Of a stretch of DNA of 64,000 nt, positions 35,640 to 47,788 are shown in pieces. The DNA lies in NCBI GenBank assembly GCA_004794655.1, contig SMMW01000504.1, positions 1,106,634-1,170,633 of the forward strand, in the 5' to 3' direction. The stretch is from Marisa cornuarietis (taxonomy: Eukaryota > Mollusca > Gastropoda > Architaenioglossa > Ampullariidae). The stretch's first letter is position 1; each line of letters starts with the position of its first letter. The position numbers and the translations under genes were made by a program. The notes under the pieces are model-generated. The model did not search any database. It was not told the origin of the DNA and saw only the letters and a program-made list of their open reading frames with translations.

Positions 35640-36980
35640 GTACGAGTTTTCAAATTTCTTTAACGTGTTATTTTTCGATGTTATTTATGTGTCGTTAGCT
35701 TGCTTTAAAGTTGCAGAAGGAAAATACTGTGCTCGGTCTTTGATCTATACGCATGTTATGTATGGAAATCAAATTGTTTTGTCAAGTCTATACTAAAGTG
35801 AAATTTATTTTTGACAGTAGTGGAATTGACAATTCCTCTTTTGATTATTGCCGTTCGGTTTGAAGTAATAAGCTCGCAACTTGTGATTTATTTAAAGCAG
35901 TCACCGAGATGCATTTTACGTGATGGGTCTTTGTTGCAACTGCATTCATTGCTACATGGCTTAATGGGCCAGAGACAGGCATTTTAATAGAAAGCATATA
36001 AACAATAATACAATAAATCTTAATTTATTTTCTTCATGAGTTCGGATGTCTTGGATCAAGTATAAGGCCCCTAGAAAGTCATGGACATGTAGATTTACAG
36101 GCACAGAGCAGTCAGTAGAAGCTAGGTTAGAAACAATGTGTGCAGAAATATAATTTTTCACAATGTGTTTGCTACGTATTTCAAGAGAAATTTTCACAGA
36201 CAGTAAACAATGGTAACAACCTTAATTGTTGTCTACACTTTTTACACAGAACCATTACGGGTGTTTGACATTACACACACAACGAACATCTGAAGTTTTG
36301 GAGGACACAGCGTTTATAACACAGGCAAGCACACTCAAATATTCTATATTTGTTAATGTCGGCACCATCAAGATGTTTTTAAATAGAATTGAATTATATA
36401 TATATATATATATATATATCATAATAACCAAACAAAAACCAAGCCTGACACCATCTGGGACGGCTTAAGCCAGAGCCAGGGTGGGGAGGTCTAGATTAAC
36501 AGTCAAAATCTTTACAACGGGGACCAACCTTTAAGCTGATTATAGTTTCGCATAAGGGCCTGTCAGGGAAATCGTGCCTCTTCACTTCCAAATACGAAGG
36601 CTTTGGGGTAAAAATCTTTACAATTAAAGACATCCTGCGCTCCATCACAGTATGTCAGTATCATCATATCATTAACAATGTTAAATGGTACTCTGTTAAT
36701 TTACTCTCGTTAGTAGACCGTGATTTAGGATGTCTTTGCCTCCTTTCGGTTGTCGTATTTTTTTGCAGGACATTTCTCATGCCCAAAAATGTTTGCTTAA
36801 AAAAATAAATATTAAAGCACAAGTTTTACCAAATAGTGCTAATCAGTAATCTAACAGAGAAAATCGCAAGAGATTGAAAAAGACATATGACACTGAGACA
36901 GATTTACACATATAGTGTTGGTGACACATATTGGCACATGTGATGTTAGTGATACATTGACACAAATTTTCTTTAATACC
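35640..36980. other. Duplicated non-coding block
   Basis: 35706-36190 repeats 1565-2130, and 36230-36985 repeats 9150-9925. AT microsatellite at 36395-36418. No exon supported. Confidence 0.5.
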
Positions 36981-36985
36981 ATCAG

Positions 36986-37114
36986 CTCCTTGGGCGAATG
37001 GGTGGGTTGCTGAAGCTCACGAGGACATTTCTCACGTTGATATGGTCTGTGATATTTCCATCCTGCTATAAAAGCGTCTTGAAGTTTCTAATTCTGAGAG
37101 ACTAGAGAAAGAAT
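36986..37114 (+). pseudogene. Small symmetric exon with in-frame stop
   Basis: Counterpart of 9929-10045: same acceptor ATACCATCAG, same GTAAGT donor, phase 1 on both sides at 129 nt. TAA occupies 37069-37071. Past the stop the frame stays open to the donor, so a single change probably disabled it. Confidence 0.5.
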
Positions 37115-37555
37115 GTAAGTACTTATTGTTTTCATCGTCATTTAGCAGTGATGAGCTTCGAAACACTGTATTCGACATGATTCTCAATCATATTACCATT
37201 GACCGAGGTACGTTTATACACTTTTACTATTATTTATAAGAATTGAAAAAAAATATTTGTAAGAATTCAGCTTTTTCCTTTGTCCTACATAAAAGTGTAT
37301 TCTATAGTCGAATAATAAAAGCTTTAAACAATAGTTGTAGAATTCTCTATGAACAAAGAGATGAATATCAAACAGTCAAGTAAAATGACTGATTAATGGA
37401 CATCAGCTCAAAAACCCCGTAGTGTAAGTGGTAAAATATATAGCAGCAGCCTTGCTATTAACAATTGTACTTCGTAGAAATAGAAAATGATGGAGAATAT
37501 TGTCAAGTTTTATCAAACGAACAACAGTTTTATTAAATCAAGTGGACTACAGCAG

Positions 37556-39925
37556 CAGTTTCATCGAAAGCACCAGCACCAATTTTCGTTTTTTTTTTTT
37601 TACACACAGTTTAATCTTTATTTTTCATGGATACATCATTTTTTCCATATTACACTTCACAGAACACAAATATGAATATAGAGTGTTTGATATCCATGTT
37701 TAAAATTAGAGAAAAAAGAGAGAGAAGAGAGAGAGACAAGAAGAAAGTGTCCACATGTAGCATTACACAAAGCTGTACCTAAAAACGCTGCACAAACACA
37801 CAACTGTTCCTGGTTTGCATGACAATTGTAGGATCAATAAGTTACACATTTACACTGGAGGAAATGAAATCAAATTGGCATATATATATATATATATATA
37901 ACATACACCTATTAAAACCTCTAAATATGTGAGGAAAGAAAAAAAAACTAGAGAAGGGAAGAAAGACAATGCCCTCGTGTACTATTACAAAACGCTGTAC
38001 CTACTTACATTGGTAATATAGTTGTGATCCACAAGCACACAATGTACAATTGTTCCTGATCCACAGGAAGTGGTCAGTTTATTTTCATACATATAACAGT
38101 TTTAACCACTTATTCTTCATTATCCTTTCCACCAGTTTGATATATTAACATAAAAATAATCTGCATACATGGAGAGATGCCTTCCTTCTTTATGTGTTTT
38201 CTAGAATATGTGAAGTTATATAGTTCCAGCTAAACTTATAAGATTCATATAATCAGACCAGTGCATTATAAATTCCTGTAATTTCATGTTAACAAGTGCA
38301 TTGAATTTCTCAATCTTGTATTTTCCATTTAGTTGCAGAATAAAAACTCTTAAGTCTGGCTGTTTCTTCTCTAGTTTACATTTATAGATAAAGAACTTTG
38401 CTTCTATTAGTATATTTTCTAACGTCTTATCCAATGGACATTCTGCTTCATATCCGAATAGTATTACAGATTCGTTAAGTGTTAATTTATTATTATTAGA
38501 GCATTTTTCCCTTATTGCCTTTTCTAGACTTGTCCAAAATAGTTGGGTTACCTTACAGCGCCAGAATAGATGTTCAATTGTCTCCCTTTCATTGCCACAG
38601 AAAGTGCATTTATTACTAACTTCTAGCCCCATATATTCTGCCAGGGAGTTTGTACCTAGAATTCTATGGGTAATTCTGCATTGAAACCATCTCAGTTTGA
38701 TATCTTTTATTCCTTGAACCTTTGAAAAGATTATTTTCCAGGGTAAATGGACACCCATTTTGTGTTCCCACTTATCACAACATTTGGGCCTGATTGTGCT
38801 TTCTGTCAATATTTCGTAATAATATTTGGCACCTTTCTTTATGGAATTGATTAGTTTAATAGTTTTTGGTGTTTCTAGGGCAGTGTTGTTCCTTATTGTA
38901 ATGCCCATTGACTGAATAAATTTTTTAATTATTTTAGCACATCCCATGTATGTAACTATGTCTATTGTGGTTCCATACTTGGCATTAATTTCACCCAAGG
39001 ACAAAAGTACTCCAGATTCATTATAAAAATGTTGAATGCTATATAAACCCCTACTATCCCAGTTTTTGAAGAAAATAATCTTTTTGTCAAGCTGAAATCT
39101 ACTGTTAAAGTGTATTGGTTCTGCCATCACCTCCTCTGCTGTTTCTGGCTTAACACAATAATAGAATTCCTTAAAGGCATTTAATACATCTTTCCAGAAG
39201 TTAGTTTTATGTTGTGTGTCATGGTACATATTTGGGCCATATTTATCTAGATTTATGAGCTTTGGATATATTTCTATCACAACATCTTTCCATTGGTGTT
39301 TAGTGACATTTAGCTTTTTAATCCATATTAACTTTAGCGCTTTTATATACTGGTAAATGTGAGGTATACTTAAGCCACCATTACGAACAGTTTTCACTAC
39401 AACTGTTCTGTTTATTCGATCAGGTTTTCCATCCCACACAAAGTTTAAGCATTGCTTTTGCAGTTCTTGTATATCTTGGATAGGGGGTTGGGCAGCAGTA
39501 TCCATAAATAAATTAATTTAGATAGTATTAATGATTTTAGCACAGCCACTCTTTCCATTGGTGTAATAGCTCTTTTAAGCCAGGATTTCATTAAATTTCT
39601 TGTTTCAACATATTTTTCCTTAAAGTTAAGAGTGTAACATGTTTCTAACTTAGTGCTTAGCCATATCCCTAATACTTTAAATTCTGCTGGGTTCCATTTA
39701 AACTTCAGGTATGGGGCATATTTTATGGGGGAATTTTTCCTATTACCTAACCAGATAGCTTCTGTTTTTTCAAAGTTTATTTGCAGTCCTGACATTCTAC
39801 TGTATTTATCCAATGTAACCAAAGTGTTGTTAAAAGACGATTCGTCACCCTCCTTTCCTTCCTTCCTGCTGACAAAAGGACCTGACGATGAAGCCAGCAG
39901 GAAGCGATACTACTTGACATCCAAC
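37556..39925 (+). pseudogene. Tail exon split by retrotransposon
   Basis: 37556-37588 matches the start of the locus II tail exon (A-V-S-S-K-A-P-A-P) and 39835-39925 matches its end (GPDDEAS-KR). Between them lies an L1/Tx1-like element in the opposite orientation. About 100 bases of the middle of the exon are not recognisable on either side. The exon cannot encode its original end. Confidence 0.55.
37589..39834 (-). mobile_element. L1/Tx1-like non-LTR retrotransposon, 5'-truncated
   Basis: Minus strand; its 3' poly-A tail appears as a T run at 37590-37602. The readable ORF2 end has GLQINFEKTEAIWLGN, P-M-E-R-V-A-V-L-K-S-L-I-L-S-K-L, then after one frameshift near 39505 WDGKPDRINRTVVVKT, NGGLSIPHI and, near the C-terminus, C-T-F-C-G-N-E-R-E-T-I-E-H-L-F-W-R-C, the L1/Tx1 Cys/His knuckle. 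The 5' part, including most of the RT domain, is missing. The single frameshift and long open frames indicate a fairly recent insertion. 3' UTR segments at 37740-37850 and 37960-38065 repeat each other. Confidence 0.8.
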
Positions 39926-39999
39926 ATATGAAATTTTATGCATTTTTTCATATTCCTTTCGTTAGTAAATACATCCCGTGTCTTTACTTCGTTAGGTTT

Positions 40000-41180
40000 A
40001 AAACTCGCATCATAAACTGCAGTGTCTCTTGCACATTTGGTTTTATTAAACAAAAAGGTGAGCCAGCTGACATGAAATCTCTGTTTTATAAAAGTGTGGT
40101 TTTTGTTTTATATTGATTAAGTTGAGAAAGAGGTTTTTAATAGGTTGCGTTGTCTCACACCGGGAGAGCGGGGGTGGGGGTGGGGGGCAATTGAGGTTAT
40201 AGATTTGGGTGTATGTTGGGTAAACATTCTTAATCTGTTCTATACTCATATACACAAGGACACACGGAAATATGTTACAGTCCAGCTAACACTCTCTTTG
40301 TTCTTGTCCAAATCACCAGACGATAAGAAGCATTCTACTTTTCCCTGTTTTTAGCTTTTCAACATTACTTAGTTCGTTTTATTGTATTTTTCTCTTTTAC
40401 TCAAGGAGTTCTCTCTCTCTTTCTTTGCACACACACACACACACGCACTTACTTATGTGTTTTGTTCCCTACACTACTGTCACCGTCACGCCACCCAAAT
40501 AGCTGAAAAGAAATAAATGGAAGAACGTCCAATTTTTCCAGCTTTTGTATTAGTCTTAGCCCTATGAATAAAAATAGTAGCATTCCTGGAGCTGTTTCCC
40601 TCGGGGAATGTACGAGGTGTATTGCGCAGACAGAGGTCATTGTCTTGGCCGACCTATAAGTGTGTATGAGTATAGACGTGCGCATGTACGACCGTCTCTG
40701 TGCTTGTCTTTCTGCATACCTAATTGTCTGTAAATATGCTTGATACATACTGACTTACATTAGTTTACATATCACATAAAGCTCAGAGGGCATGGCTCAT
40801 TCGTTCATCCAGCACAAGACTTTTAGAACGAGATCGGAACAGACACCACCTGCGCAGTTATTTTACTTTTCTCTGACTTTTCGAGAAACAAGGAAATAAG
40901 TTGCTGGCTTATGAAGTAAGTCATGTTTTACTTTTCGCAGAATAAACCTATACTCCTATTTAGATAGACCGATGTTTTATGCTACTGATGCTTGCTTTTT
41001 TTACAATCCAGAAACAATGTTATTCGAGAAAATTCTTCATCGTGTGTCTGGAGTCTATTGTCGTCTACTTTACTTTTACAGGTGTGTAATACTTTATAAT
41101 CATGTTTTGGTTTGATACAGTGCAGCTCAAATACAACGTTAAAATAACACATACTACGAGTGTAAATACTACAGTGGGCA
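40000..41180. other. Duplicated flank of locus II, no gene seen
   Basis: 39930-40870 follows 23850-24680 (shared TTAGGTTxxAAA...CGCATCATAAACTGCAGTGTCTC-type stretches and the CA-repeat position). No exon is supported. Confidence 0.4.
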
Positions 41181-41186
41181 ACTCCA

Positions 41187-41371
41187 AACACACACATTCA
41201 CACACATACACACACACAAATACACACACACACACACATACATAGGCATACATGCAAGCATGAATAAGCCTTTCCTCTCACACACACACACACACACACA
41301 CCCGCGCGCGCACACACAAACACACACAAACACACACAAACACCCACACCCACCCACCCACACACACACAC
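41187..41371. repeat. Compound CA-rich microsatellite
   Basis: CA units with CATA, CGCG and CCCA interruptions over ~185 bases. Confidence 0.9.
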
Positions 41372-41455
41372 AAGATACAAGAACAAGAAAATTAGTTCAA
41401 CCAGTTGTGTAGAAGATGAAGTAGTATTACCCTATTTACCATTGTTCTCTTACAG

Positions 41456-41550
41456 CTGAATGTCGAACATGGAATCTCCAGGCCTACAGGCAGAATATCA
41501 CTGTGGAAAATGGAGTAGAGGCAAACATCGATTTTTTTATAAGAAACTGA
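41456..41550 (+). pseudogene. Truncated fourth Ig-like exon
   Basis: After GTTCTCTTACAG a phase-1 frame reads E-C-R-T-W-N-L-Q-A-Y, then RQNITVENGVEANIDFFIRN, then TGA (41548-41550). It aligns with the start of D2/D3 exons (L-V-K-G-G-H-Q-N-L-T-I-K...F-S-F), so it is the A-B strand part of another Ig-like domain type with no close copy in the window. The rest of the domain is not found downstream. Confidence 0.45.
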
Positions 41551-41559
41551 CAATGCAAT

Positions 41560-43850
41560 CGCAAAATGCGCATAAGATACGTTTGATCGTCACCTAACAG
41601 TTGCTGACATTGTTTCATAATATTTAATAAGAATAATTATTGCAATATTGGACACAATGACTAGAGATAAAAGAACAAGAAAAATGAAGTAATTGTATTT
41701 TATTTTTCATCTTTCAAAACTTAACAGAACAAGTGAGTGAGCTAACGAATATATAGAATCCTCATCTGTATGATGTTCCTGGTGATGTGGAATATGTTCC
41801 GCACAGCTCACAAAGGAACCTTTGCCACGTGATGATCAGTCCGCTGACCGCCCTGACAAATCCACTGACACTAGTTACCTTTAGTGTTGCATGGACGTAA
41901 ATCATTTCAGATTGTGTTCAATATTCAGTTCTACAGCAATACATGCTACAGTTCATGTGAGGAGCGAGCGCGACACAATGCAAAAACTGACATATACACA
42001 TTCTTATAATAACTAAGTACACGATAAGACTCTTTTTAAGCTTTTCTTGATAAACATTTTTAAAAAATAGTCCCTTTTGCCTTCTGTTTTGACACATTTT
42101 TTCAAACTGATTCGATTTTACTCGGTTATGATAAAACACGTTAAAATCCCTCAAACCTATTTTCACAATATATACAAATATATATATGTATAGTATACTT
42201 TTATTTATCTTTCACAACCAGTACAGCGTGTATGGCCGAGTCACACCTGGCGCATGCCTAGTAGTTTGTTTTTTTTTCTTAGACAGTGGGAAAAGAAAGG
42301 GAGAAGAAGGTTTAACAGTCGCCGGCACACGCTTTACTTCCCAAAGAGACAGCAAGTGGAGAGACACCATGTGTAGGGGAGTTGAGGCTGCGTCTTGTCT
42401 TCAAATGGGATATTTCATATTTTTGTGTATCTCGGATTTTTTCTATAAGTTTAATTTTTCCTGTATTTCTAAATATAGATAATTATGTATTAGTAATTTC
42501 TTTTGTTGTAACTGTCAATAGGCTCAATCTAAGAGGCAGGGTGATAGGCCATGGACTCTATGGGGCCTGGCAGATGCCATGGAATATGTGAAGAGGTTTT
42601 GTTGTTGTTGTTTTGTGAGTTAGTTTGAGTTGTTTGATTTTGTCAAAACATCAGACTTCAGCGACTACCATTAACAGTATACACGAACATTATCAAGATA
42701 TATAGTAAAAAGTGACCTTGTGCCAAATTTTACAAAAGTACTTTCTTTTAGAATTTATCTTAATTAGAGTGGGTTACATAATTAGTCATCAGTGTAAGCA
42801 GTGTTTACCATCAGTGATCTTAGATAGTAGAAAGGATTAATTGACGTATATTTAATGATAAAATTATTGTTCTCCTTTTTATTGTGTATTTTTATGTATT
42901 ACTGTAATATCAATTTAGTTAATGTCAAAAAGAGCCAGAGTCGTACTACTTGTGAAGAAAAGAACACGCAAATGTCCAGGCGTTTACGTGAACGCGAGTG
43001 TCTGTGACAGTATCATATTTTCCATGTCTAAAGAACTTGTGTTTTACTATGATTTAAAAGAATGTATACATTAAATACATTAAAAATTTTATTCTTTCGA
43101 AATTGTTGTGCTTCACTATTCTAAACATATTCTACTAATATTCAAATAAACAGGCAGTGAAAAGACTTTTATACGTTAAAAAAACATACAAGGTTTATCT
43201 CATCGAAATGTTTGACACTAATGACTAATACCTAAATCTCATTTAACAAGATGACTTTTCCTTTAACCCTGACCGCGCTACTGTACTGAGGTATAAAATG
43301 AACCTTCTGAAGCCATGTTATTGTATTGACTGTTGTTTGCTTTGATGTGATAAGTTTTATAGATAAATGGTACGGTACGCGTGACATGCCATCATCTGAT
43401 TAGCTATGTTATCCTCTTGAATGACTCGCCGATAGTCACACGATAAAAGAGGTTAATGAAATAAATGATTCTCGGCTGGTTGTGTTTTTGATCACACTTT
43501 TTTATTCTAACGGATGCTAAAATTCGCTCAACTGTTCGGTTTCTTTAATTATGGTCAAAGACTGAATGCCATAAATGTTTAACACAGGCTGTCAGTGAGA
43601 GTTGCATTTGAAAACAACAAACACAGGCATCTATGTTAGAGTTTCTTCCGCTCGCGAACTTGAGCGGTTAGTTTCTGTTCATATTCCCAACTATTCAGAC
43701 GTTACTTTCCTCGAAGAAAGACTGGGAGGCGTAAAGCACGGCCTTATCTCTGGTTTTTATAAAACATGAAGGACAGCCCCACAACAACATGTAAACGGCA
43801 GCAGACGATGATGATTGACGAGATAACGATGGCTATGAGAACATGACAAT
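41560..43850. other. No gene seen
   Basis: AT-rich DNA without recognised exon, element or long repeat. An AATAAA-containing stretch lies near 43147 but has no attached gene. Confidence 0.4.
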
Positions 43851-43985
43851 CGTTATTTTAGCAACCCTAGTCATATGGTGTTGACCTAGGTTCCTTGTTT
43901 AACAGTTTCGCGCGTTTCCATGAAAACAGAAAATACGAGTTTTGTATTACAGAAAACATGTTATTTATTTATTATTTGTCTTATT
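43851..43985 (+). pseudogene. Transmembrane exon relic
   Basis: TIVILATLVIWC followed by TGA and the CCTAGGTTCCTTGTTTAACA stretch are the 3' half of the tail-less TM exon. The 5' half is absent, replaced by unrelated DNA. Confidence 0.55.
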
Positions 43986-44049
43986 TATAATGTCAACATT
44001 TGCTAACTTTTTCCAATGGCCGCCTGTATTTTCATTATTACCTATTAGT

Positions 44050-45093
44050 TTAACTCGATCCATGCGGAACACCACGGAAGTCTAAGGCGGCAATTCCGAA
44101 CCCTTGGACGGATGTATTTACCCCATTTTCAAAAAATCATAAAAAATTAACTAAACAAGGTAGAAGAACAACTCGAATTGATAATAATAGATCAGAATGT
44201 ACAAAAAAGGAACAGCCTGACCTTGTGTTTGCTTGAAAACAAACTTTTATAGTATTCCCAACAGAAAATGCCATGATAAAGAGCTCAAAAAAAACTCCCG
44301 CAACGTAAATGAAAATAACATAAGGGAAGAAACTACTGAAATCTTTCGGAAATAGTCCATTATGATTCCCTCCCTTTAAAAACTAGTCCAGCCAATCAAA
44401 AATTTCGTTTGTAAGAGGGAAAAATGTAAACAAATGGTCGAGCGCCATATTGAATTATCGAAAGTACGTTGCGGTTCACTCAATTTGACATGGATTTGTA
44501 CTTCAACAACCGCAAAGAAGAAGAAAATAGTTAGTAATATTTAAATTCTAATGTATATTCTAATAAAACATATGTTTGTTTGGTACTTTATGTCTGTATA
44601 TACTGAGTAAATAATTTTTTTGTTATTTTCTGAAATTTACGTTCAAGTGTTCTAAAACAGTTCATTTGATTTTAGTACTCGAAGACAAAACCTATGTATC
44701 TTAAAATTTACACCAAGTGAATGTTTTAAAAAAGCTCTTTAAAACGGTGTATTACAGATGGCTATCTTTACTGTAGGTTAATAAATATAATTTTTCAAAG
44801 CTGCCGGTCGAAATTTCAATACCGGGAATTCGATAGCCATTTCCAAACATAAAGACAGGTAGCGTGGGAAAATGCAAAGACTTCCTGTTAAAACTTACTT
44901 CCATCATTTTTAAGAAAGACAATTGTGTTCAGAAATGAATAAGCTATCTTATTTATTAAACTTTTCTTCTAAAAAAAACGATATTTAAGAGTAACAACAT
45001 TTAAAACCTGCATCACACCATAGGGTGCGAATCGGGTTCAGGCGAAGATCACGTGATCGCCCCTATGAGGGCGATCGGCAAGGAACGAGTTAA
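44050..45093. mobile_element. TTAA-flanked piggyBac-like non-autonomous DNA transposon
   Basis: The left end TTAACTCGATCCATGC mirrors the right end, whose reverse complement is TTAACTCGTTCCTTGC (14 of 16 match). TTAA at both borders (44050-44053 and 45090-45093) is the target duplication. The paralogous locus at 21790-21840 has the same flanks with a single TTAA at 21804-21807 and no insert, which proves the insertion. A subterminal hairpin GATCGCCC/GGGCGATC lies at 45056-45076. No transposase ORF is present; a short ATG-started frame at about 44490 (M-D-L-Y-F-N-N-R-K) might be a leftover 5' end of one. Confidence 0.75.
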
Positions 45094-45439
45094 ATATTTT
45101 TTGTTTATTTTTCAAGAAAGAATAAAGAAAAAGTTATTATGACAAAATAGTACAAAACGAAAAGCATTTTTTAAGTTGTATAAATTTAAAGATTAACAGC
45201 AAACTGATGTTACGTCGAGAAGAGGTTAAGCGTTTAAAAAGGAAAAAAAATCTCTACATGTGGTACATAGCTATCAATCTCACAAACATTTGCGCCACAA
45301 CCATTGGTCATCATCATCATCATTATTCCTTGCTACTGCTCGAGGAGCATAGGGCCGGAACCATTGGTCATAGAAGTCGTGAAAAAACATGAAAAACACA
45401 TATAACTTCAGTTCTACTATTACAACCAAGTGTACTATC

Positions 45440-45650
45440 ACCATTTGCACCAGCACACCTTCCATTTAGAGACGTAATAAGATTAGAATCAAGTTCACCA
45501 AAAAGCACCAGCACCAACAGCACCACCATCCCAGTCACCGCATCCCGTCCACCATACTTTCTGCTAAGAAATGGACAACGATCTTCTCATTTTCATTGCT
45601 TGAAAATATGCCCCCACGCCTTCTTATAAAAGCAGCGAGTGCAATATTAG
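45440..45650 (+). pseudogene. Possible tail-exon relic
   Basis: An open stretch rich in Ser, Thr and Pro (R-L-E-S-S-S-P-K-S-T-S-T-N, then P-V-T-A-S-R-P-P) resembles the SSKAPAP tail exons at 23648 and 37556. Boundaries cannot be fixed. Confidence 0.25.
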
Positions 45651-45809
45651 ACAATACTAGTGATGTGAGAGTTTCTGCTTACTAACAAAATAAAAATCAC
45701 ATCCAAACAGAACACAACACATACTCCTTATTTCCGATGCCCTCATCAAGATGAACATGAAGCAGCCTTTTGGCAGGCATGTGAATACCGTGATTGCATT
45801 CAGGCTCTT

Positions 45810-46101
45810 TGTAGTATGGTTACTGTGAATGTGTTTCCATATCCACCACCTTCCTACAATTGAATCCTTCAAATCTGCACTGAAAACGCACCTCTTCCTT
45901 GAGCATTACTCCTAACAGTCCACTCAATGCTCGTCCTTCCTACCCTCCCCCCTTCTGCTCTTGCTACTTGTCTACCCATCTTTCTCTGCATAATTCCTAT
46001 ATTTTCTATGTTACTGTTACTTGGTGTCTTTTTGTGTTTTCCATCTTTGTTTTCTGTTTGTCGTCAGTACTGTCGTTTATTCTTACGTCCCTCGTGTTCT
46101 T
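45810..46101 (+). mobile_element. L2/CR1-like LINE 3' fragment, plus strand
   Basis: Matches the reverse complement of 53340-53650 and 63100-63430 (end of RT ORF and 3' UTR) but diverged and cut at both ends. Its right end joins a signal-peptide exon relic at CTTTG/TCGACGAGG. Confidence 0.6.
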
Positions 46102-46162
46102 TGTCGACGAGGACTGTTAATCGCAATGCTATTGACTAATTTAGCAGTTTTTCCTTGGACAG
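46102..46162 (+). pseudogene. Signal-peptide exon relic (30820 type)
   Basis: C-R-R-G-L-L-I-A-M-L-L, then A-V-F-P-W-T-G and a GTGCGT donor match the exon at 30820-30898 from its seventh codon on. The start codon was replaced by LINE sequence. An internal ATG could still start a shorter hydrophobic peptide. Confidence 0.5.
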
Positions 46163-46481
46163 GTGCGTATAATCATTGTTATATTGTTTAATGCTTTAAT
46201 ACATCACCCAATGCTGACAAGAAAAACTGAAAATCTTTTTGTAAGATAAAGACTAAACATATCGTTACAGTACTTGTTGTTTAACAAAACCTTAATTTAT
46301 TACTGTAACAACTGATACTTCTTTTACAGATAACGAAAAGCTTGCTTTTTTCAATACGATACTATCTTCAGATATAATTTCAAAGTGAACAAATAAGACC
46401 AGTCCACATAAATACTGTAAAAAAAACAACAACACTAGCAAGAAAGTTTAGAGAGCATATAGAATAATACACAAACATAAG

Positions 46482-46483
46482 TA

Positions 46484-46532
<49 letters not shown>
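46482..46532. repeat. (ATC)n microsatellite
   Basis: Seventeen ATC units directly upstream of a cytoplasmic exon copy, as at 3567-3664 where the same exon is hit. Confidence 0.9.
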
Positions 46533-46570
46533 GTTTGAGAAGCTTCATAGAACAAGGACTATGCGAACAG

Positions 46571-46715
46571 AAAGAACTACGTCAGGATGACGATCGGCTG
46601 AATCAAGGTCAACACGAATTGAAGATTTCAATGAGCGCCATATCACGTGATGTGCAAACAACTAACCATTTCGAGCAAGCTGTTGAAGCAAGTGACACAC
46701 ACTTTAGACAAAGTA
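46571..46715 (+). pseudogene. Cytoplasmic exon copy with an 11-nt deletion
   Basis: K-E-L-R-Q-D-D-D-R-L-N-Q, then ISMSAISRDVQTTN and SDTHFRQSS with GTAAGT donor: a clear copy of 11702-11848. Eleven bases are missing just after the acceptor, so the exon would enter in phase 0 but leave in phase 1. It cannot join the family's phase-1 exons in frame. Confidence 0.5.
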
Positions 46716-47215
46716 GTAAGTGTTTTATTTTGTTTGAGCCAAGGCAAAAGTCATCTTAGTTGCATGCTTTCTGGCCATAAACATTGCCTACCACTAACTT
46801 TGGCCCCCATGACACAGATGGACATCGTCACGGAGCTTATTTAATTAGAAAGAAGAACTTTAGGTCTAGAGGGACTGTATATTATGGGAATGGCTAGGAT
46901 AAGGGGACCGACTATGTAGAGAGAATTTAGTTTTACAGTGAGGTTTGAGGCTGTGGTGTTAATTGTACAAATCATACGACGCCCCGACACACGCTTTTTC
47001 ATCTTCACTCCCTTCCTACTCCACCAGTGGCCTCATATCATCTTTCTGATCGCCGTTAAACCTCTCTCTGGCTAACACCATCACAGTTTCTTCATTTTTA
47101 CAAGTCTTCCCTGTAATAGACTTTACATAAATTCCTTGTGATTATCTGGATATTCTCCTGAAAAGCACCATTGTAAAGCATTTCATGATTTTTACTTTTT
47201 ACTGAAATGCAAAAT

Positions 47216-47436
47216 AATGGCGAATATTGTAACATTTTACTCAGTAAATGACATCTCTGTGATTAAATCAACAAGCAGACGACAAAGAAGCTTAGTGTTC
47301 AAAGACATGTCGTTTCTGGAGGAAGATTTTCTCAAAGTTCCGACTACATGCAATGTCCGGTTCAGAAATCAAGATGTACTGGTGTTCTATGACCGTGTGC
47401 TTCTGTTAAACATTCTCTACACATCGTTTGAACACG
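47216..47436 (+). promoter_or_regulatory. Upstream block of locus IV signal-peptide exon
   Basis: Carries the 'aatggcgaatattgtaac' block and the ACATTCTCTACACATCGTTT stretch found before the ATGs at 16514 and 28943. Probably 5' UTR/proximal promoter. Confidence 0.4.
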
Positions 47437-47509
47437 ATGGCGTCTCCGGGTGATCTTCTGAAAAGATTTGTAATCTCTTTATCACTATGCATCTTTACTT
47501 TCCATAGAG
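47437..47509 (+). CDS. Signal-peptide exon 1, locus IV
   Basis: 73 nt, GTGAGT donor, phase 1: MASPGDLLKRFVISLSLCIF then TFHRG. Intact. Joins in frame to D1 at 51244. Confidence 0.7.
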
Positions 47510-47788
47510 GTGAGTAAATCCTTTTTTCAAAAACAACAATATTTTACACGTGTTTCTTTAATCTTGTACGTAGCAAACATTGCGGTTTCTGTCACTGATA
47601 AATCAAGTATTATTCCCTCGGGATCGGGGTATTAAAGAAGTATGTTTGTGTCCTCTGTACTCTGAGAGAGATTTTAGTGGTTAGAATATTTAACAGAAGA
47701 AATATTTACATCACCAGAAATCAAGATGAACTAGTGTTCTATGCCCGTGTGGTTTTGTGAGACATTCTCTACACATCTTTTGAATACG

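Noticed and set aside
35479..35796. 105-codon plus-strand frame without a membrane helix
   Set aside because: It is one of the two frames of the TM exon and runs on through the old donor into duplicated non-coding DNA. Kept only as a possible alternative-acceptor end, not as a gene.
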